Positions 61,515 through 64,000 of a DNA stretch of 64,000 nucleotides are shown in pieces. The position numbers and the translations under genes are program-made. The stretch lies in contig CAJUIT010000017.1 in the NCBI GenBank assembly GCA_910586565.1, forward strand, positions 1 to 64,000, in the 5' to 3' direction. Below the pieces are notes generated by a model. That model was not told where the DNA came from, did not search any database, and saw nothing but the letters and a program-made list of their open reading frames with translations. The stretch comes from an uncultured Muribaculaceae bacterium. Its GTDB lineage: Bacteria > Bacteroidota > Bacteroidia > Bacteroidales > Muribaculaceae. Positions within the stretch are counted from its first letter, which is position 1. Each line of letters starts with the position of its first letter.

Positions 61515-63755
61515 ATGAGAATTATGGATGCTAATGTTAAGGTTAATGGTAGTGTGAATGATGTGTGCGTGTTCAAGGGGGTGGAGGAACTGCTTGCCGA
61601 GAATGAGAGGAGGAAGGAAGAAGGGAGAAGTCAGGAAGAAGAAGCCAGAAGTCAGAAAGAAGAAGGGAGAAGGCAGAGGGGAGATGATTTCAGAGGGGAG
61701 CATTCGGCGAAGCCGCACGTAGAGCCGCCATATATGGCGGCTCGCGGGGAGGAGGCGGCTTGTGGGGTGGCGGACGCACGAACGTGCGTCCCTACAAAGG
61801 TGGGGAGGACGGCAGAGCGGGAGCGGTGTAGGGAGGATTTTGTGTACTGGGCTCAGAGGTGTGTGCGGATTAAGGATAAGCGGTCGGGGCGGATGGTGCC
61901 GTTTGTGCTCAACCGGCCGCAACGACGGGTGGCGGCGCTGCTGGAGCGGGAACGCCGCGCGGGACGGCCTGTGCGCATGATTATGCTTAAGGCTCGGCAG
62001 TGGGGAGGGTCAACGCTGGTGCAGATGTATATGGCGTGGATTCAGTGCACGCGCATGCGCAACTGGCACTCGCTGATTGTGGCACAGGTGGGGCGCACGG
62101 CGGCTACTATCCGCGGGATGTATGACCGAATGCTGCGAAGCTATCCTGCGGAGTTATGGGAGGAAAGAAGCGAGAAGGAAGAAGTCAGAAATCAGAAGGG
62201 AGACGAAAAGACGAAAGACGAAAAGACAAAAGAAGTCAGAAATCAGAAGTCAGAAGGGGTGGCGCTCGGCGAAGCCGCACGTAGAGCCGCCATATATGGC
62301 GGCTCGGGAAATGGGTCGTTAAGGACTTTAGGGGCTTTAGGGGCATTAGGGACTTTGGACGACGGGGGTGATTGCACCACGGCTTGTGCGGTGGCACCAC
62401 ATGGGGTGAAGAAGGGGTTGGTGAGGTGGCAGGGGCAGGAGGGGATAAGGGAGATTGCGGGGAGGGGGTGCCGGGTGACGATAGGGTCGGCTGAGAGTCA
62501 GGATTCGGTGCGCGGGGCCGACTACGCGATGGCTCACCTGAGTGAGGTGGCGTTCTGGAAGGATACGCCGAAGGGGTCGCCCGAGGATGTGATAAGGGCG
62601 GTGTGTGGCTCGGTGGCGCTGGAGCCTGAAACGTTGGTGGTGCTGGAGTCGACGGCGAATGGTGTGGGGAATTTTTTCCACACGGAGTGGCTCAGGGCCG
62701 AGCGTGGCGAGAGCGACAAGTTGGCGGTGTTTGTGCCGTGGTATGAGATTGAAATCTACAGCATGGAGCTTGCCGAGGGGGAGGCATGGGGGCTGTGGGA
62801 GAGCCTCGATGAGTATGAGCGGGGGCTGTGGCGGCGCGGGCTCACGCTGGAGCAGATAAAGTGGTATAAGCAGAAGCGGCGGGAGTATGGCGAACACGCT
62901 GCGATGATGGCCGAATATCCCACAACGCCAAGTGAGGCGTTTGCCAACACGGGGCTGAATGTGTTTTCGCGCGAGGGGCTTGAGCGGCTGATGAAGGGGT
63001 GCCGCAAACCATTGGCTGTTGGAGAGGTTGTGGCGCTGAGTGGTGCGCCCACGGGGAGGGAGGCGCTGCGGGGGGTGCGCTTCACGCCCGACAGCACGGG
63101 TGGCATGGAGGTGTGGGAGCACCCGCTGCCGGGGGTGGCCTACGTGGTGGGGGTGGATGTGGGTGGCCGCACGGCAAGAGCCGACTGGTCGGTGATTGTG
63201 GTGATGACGGCCGATGAGCGGCCGCGTGTGGTGGCTCAGTGGCGCGGGCATATCGACCACGATTTGCTCACGTGGAAGGGGGCGGCGGTGGCGCGCCACT
63301 ACAACGGGGCGCTGCTGGTGTTTGAGAGTAACTCGCTGGAGCATGGGGGCGGCGGCTCCCCTACCCAGTGGGACGGGGGGACCGACTGCGGGGCGTTTAT
63401 GCTGCATGAGCTGTATGATGAGTATGAGAATCTCTATTTCCGCCGTGCTCCCGGGGGTGGAAAGGGTAAGCCGGGGTTCCACACCAACCGGGCCACGAAG
63501 CAGATGGTGGTGACGCGGATGATTGCGGCGGTGCGCGACGGTGTGCTGGCTGAGCGCGATGCGGGGGCCGTGGAGGAGATGGCGGTGTATCAGCGGCTCC
63601 CCAACGGGGGATACGGGGCCCGCGCGGGGTTTCACGACGACCGGGTGATGGCGCGTGCGATTGCGCTGCAGGCGGTGGCGGAGATGCGCGAGGGGCTGCG
63701 CGGAGGGAGCCTGGAGAGGGATGCTGATTTGAGGGAGTTTATAAGGGGTGTTTAG
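61515..63755 (+). CDS. Phage terminase large subunit with in-frame repeat insertions
   Basis: A 746-residue protein. ATPase: Walker A-like MLKARQWGGSTLVQ near 155-168, Walker B HLSEVAFW near 340-347, coupling motif ESTANGVGNFFH near 378. RNase H-like nuclease: VVGVDVGGRTARADWSV near 543 (first Asp), LLVFESNSLEHG near 600 and GFHDDRVMARAIA near 705. These form a complete packaging motor and headful nuclease. Two tracts are translated intergenic repeats: residues about 32-93 (GRSQEEEARSQKEEG, AKPHVEPPYMAARG) and about 216-283 (EVRNQKGDEKTK, ARRAAIYGGS, SLRTLGALGALGTL). The second sits between Walker A and B, and no key residue is lost. Confidence 0.8.
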   Translation: MRIMDANVKVNGSVNDVCVFKGVEELLAENERRKEEGRSQEEEARSQKEEGRRQRGDDFRGEHSAKPHVEPPYMAARGEEAACGVADARTCVPTKVGRTAERERCREDFVYWAQRCVRIKDKRSGRMVPFVLNRPQRRVAALLERERRAGRPVRMIMLKARQWGGSTLVQMYMAWIQCTRMRNWHSLIVAQVGRTAATIRGMYDRMLRSYPAELWEERSEKEEVRNQKGDEKTKDEKTKEVRNQKSEGVALGEAARRAAIYGGSGNGSLRTLGALGALGTLDDGGDCTTACAVAPHGVKKGLVRWQGQEGIREIAGRGCRVTIGSAESQDSVRGADYAMAHLSEVAFWKDTPKGSPEDVIRAVCGSVALEPETLVVLESTANGVGNFFHTEWLRAERGESDKLAVFVPWYEIEIYSMELAEGEAWGLWESLDEYERGLWRRGLTLEQIKWYKQKRREYGEHAAMMAEYPTTPSEAFANTGLNVFSREGLERLMKGCRKPLAVGEVVALSGAPTGREALRGVRFTPDSTGGMEVWEHPLPGVAYVVGVDVGGRTARADWSVIVVMTADERPRVVAQWRGHIDHDLLTWKGAAVARHYNGALLVFESNSLEHGGGGSPTQWDGGTDCGAFMLHELYDEYENLYFRRAPGGGKGKPGFHTNRATKQMVVTRMIAAVRDGVLAERDAGAVEEMAVYQRLPNGGYGARAGFHDDRVMARAIALQAVAEMREGLRGGSLERDADLREFIRGV
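61608..61797. repeat. Composite repeat inside the terminase gene, first tract
   Basis: GAAGTCAGAA-type module (61608-61677), palindromic copy 14 (61703-61742) and palindrome GGACGCACGAACGTGCGTCC (61772-61791), all read in frame with no stop. Confidence 0.85.
61703..61742 (+). repeat. Palindromic repeat copy 14, within terminase coding sequence
   Basis: A long-tailed perfect copy read as AKPHVEPPYMAA in the terminase frame. Confidence 0.9.
62161..62358. repeat. Composite repeat inside the terminase gene, second tract
   Basis: GAAGTCAGAAAT and AAAGACGAAAGACG modules, palindromic copy 15 and a GTCGTTAAGGACTTTAGGGG module, in the same order as in gaps between genes, are read in frame as about 66 residues. 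Confidence 0.85.
62265..62304 (+). repeat. Palindromic repeat copy 15, within terminase coding sequence
   Basis: A long-tailed perfect copy read as EAARRAAIYGGS, a different frame from copy 14. Confidence 0.9.
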
Positions 63756-63800
63756 ACGAAAGACGAAAAGACGAAAAGCGAGAATGGTTTTTAGGGGGGA

Positions 63801-63840
63801 TTCGGCGGAGCCGCACGTAGAGCCGCCATATATGGCGGCT
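63801..63840 (+). repeat. Palindromic repeat copy 16 (long tail)
   Basis: TTCGGCGGAGCCGCACGTAG then the perfect core. Confidence 0.88.
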
Positions 63841-63963
63841 TGGGGGGCGCACCGATGGGGTGTTTTCGCTCACGGATTACGCGGATTACACGGATTGACT
63901 GACGCGGGGAAATCTGTGAAATCAGTGGAATCTGTGAGAGGTTTTTCGGCAGGGGGTGGTGGA

Positions 63964-63983
63964 AGCCGCCATATATGGCGGCT
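63964..63983. repeat. Palindromic repeat copy 17 (core only)
   Basis: A perfect core; the window ends before any tail can be judged. Confidence 0.85.
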
Positions 63984-64000
63984 TGGGGGCGCACCGATGG

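Larger units (their letters stand above)
63754..63983. repeat. Composite repeat tract at the window end
   Basis: Begins at the terminase stop: AAAGACGAAAAGACG module, TTTTTAG, palindromic copy 16, GATTACGCGGATTACACGGA, GAAATCTGTGAAATCAGTGG module and palindromic copy 17. No gene seen. Confidence 0.8.

Noticed and set aside
62346..63635. 429-residue antisense frame in the terminase gene
   Set aside because: Proline/histidine-rich shadow of G-rich codons; terminase motifs are on the plus strand.
35041..63983. The palindromic repeats as a CRISPR array
   Set aside because: Repeats are self-complementary and scattered at kilobase distances, spacers are themselves repeated, and no cas genes are present.

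Overview
The window looks like a chromosomal segment of a gut Bacteroidales bacterium, most likely from the Muribaculaceae or a close relative. Supporting signs are promoters with a TAnnTTTG -7 box (several with TTTG or TTG 19-20 bases upstream), a fused SecDF, T9SS-type and lipoprotein signals, a KorA with fused gamma domain, and a dcw cluster in Bacteroidota order. No rRNA, integrase, transposase gene or CRISPR array was seen.

Layout. 0.3-2.8 kb: tRNA-Leu(CAA), a membrane protein with a winged-helix regulator, and an ECF-like sigma factor with a membrane partner; this part is AT-richer than the rest. 2.8-9.8 kb: OmpA-family lipoprotein, EamA exporter, secreted alpha/beta hydrolase, a two-gene ATPase plus unknown-partner module (AT-richer, possibly defence), a small lipoprotein, an XRE regulator and a HAD phosphatase. 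9.9-22.3 kb: korBA, a giant T9SS-type secreted protein, tRNA-Leu(TAA), tyrS, an aminotransferase, a DUF5715-like protein and a low-molecular-weight tyrosine phosphatase, all on the minus strand. 22.7-29.8 kb: secDF with a long leader, Lrp/AsnC regulator, glycosyltransferase, epimerase, small membrane protein and a sirtuin. 29.9-45.8 kb: the division and wall cluster rsmH-ftsL-ftsI-murE-mraY-murD-ftsW-murG-murC-ftsQ-ftsA-ftsZ, without mraZ, murF or ddl.

45.9-63.8 kb is the unusual part. Directly after ftsZ come genes for a large virion-type protein, a scaffold-like protein, a tiny membrane protein, a major capsid-like protein with an N-terminal membrane segment, a neck-like protein, a portal and two small phage-type proteins. 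Two lipoproteins and three exopolysaccharide genes (glycosyltransferase, initiating sugar-phosphate transferase, AlgD-like dehydrogenase) follow, then a large terminase. There are no recognisable integrase, lysis, replication or tail-fibre genes. I infer a domesticated, dispersed head-assembly module, or a gene-transfer-agent-like remnant.

From 35 kb rightward the gaps between genes are filled with mosaic repeats. The signature is a palindrome, GCCGCCATATATGGCGGC, in 17 copies, combined with low-complexity modules and a hairpin-rich element of about 130 bases in three copies. The mosaic also lies in frame inside the terminase gene twice, like Rickettsia palindromic elements. The long-tailed palindromes all point one way left of about 41 kb and the other way right of about 54 kb. 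The plus strand changes from C-rich to G-rich near 51.6 kb, so a replication-strand switch or an old inversion may lie there.
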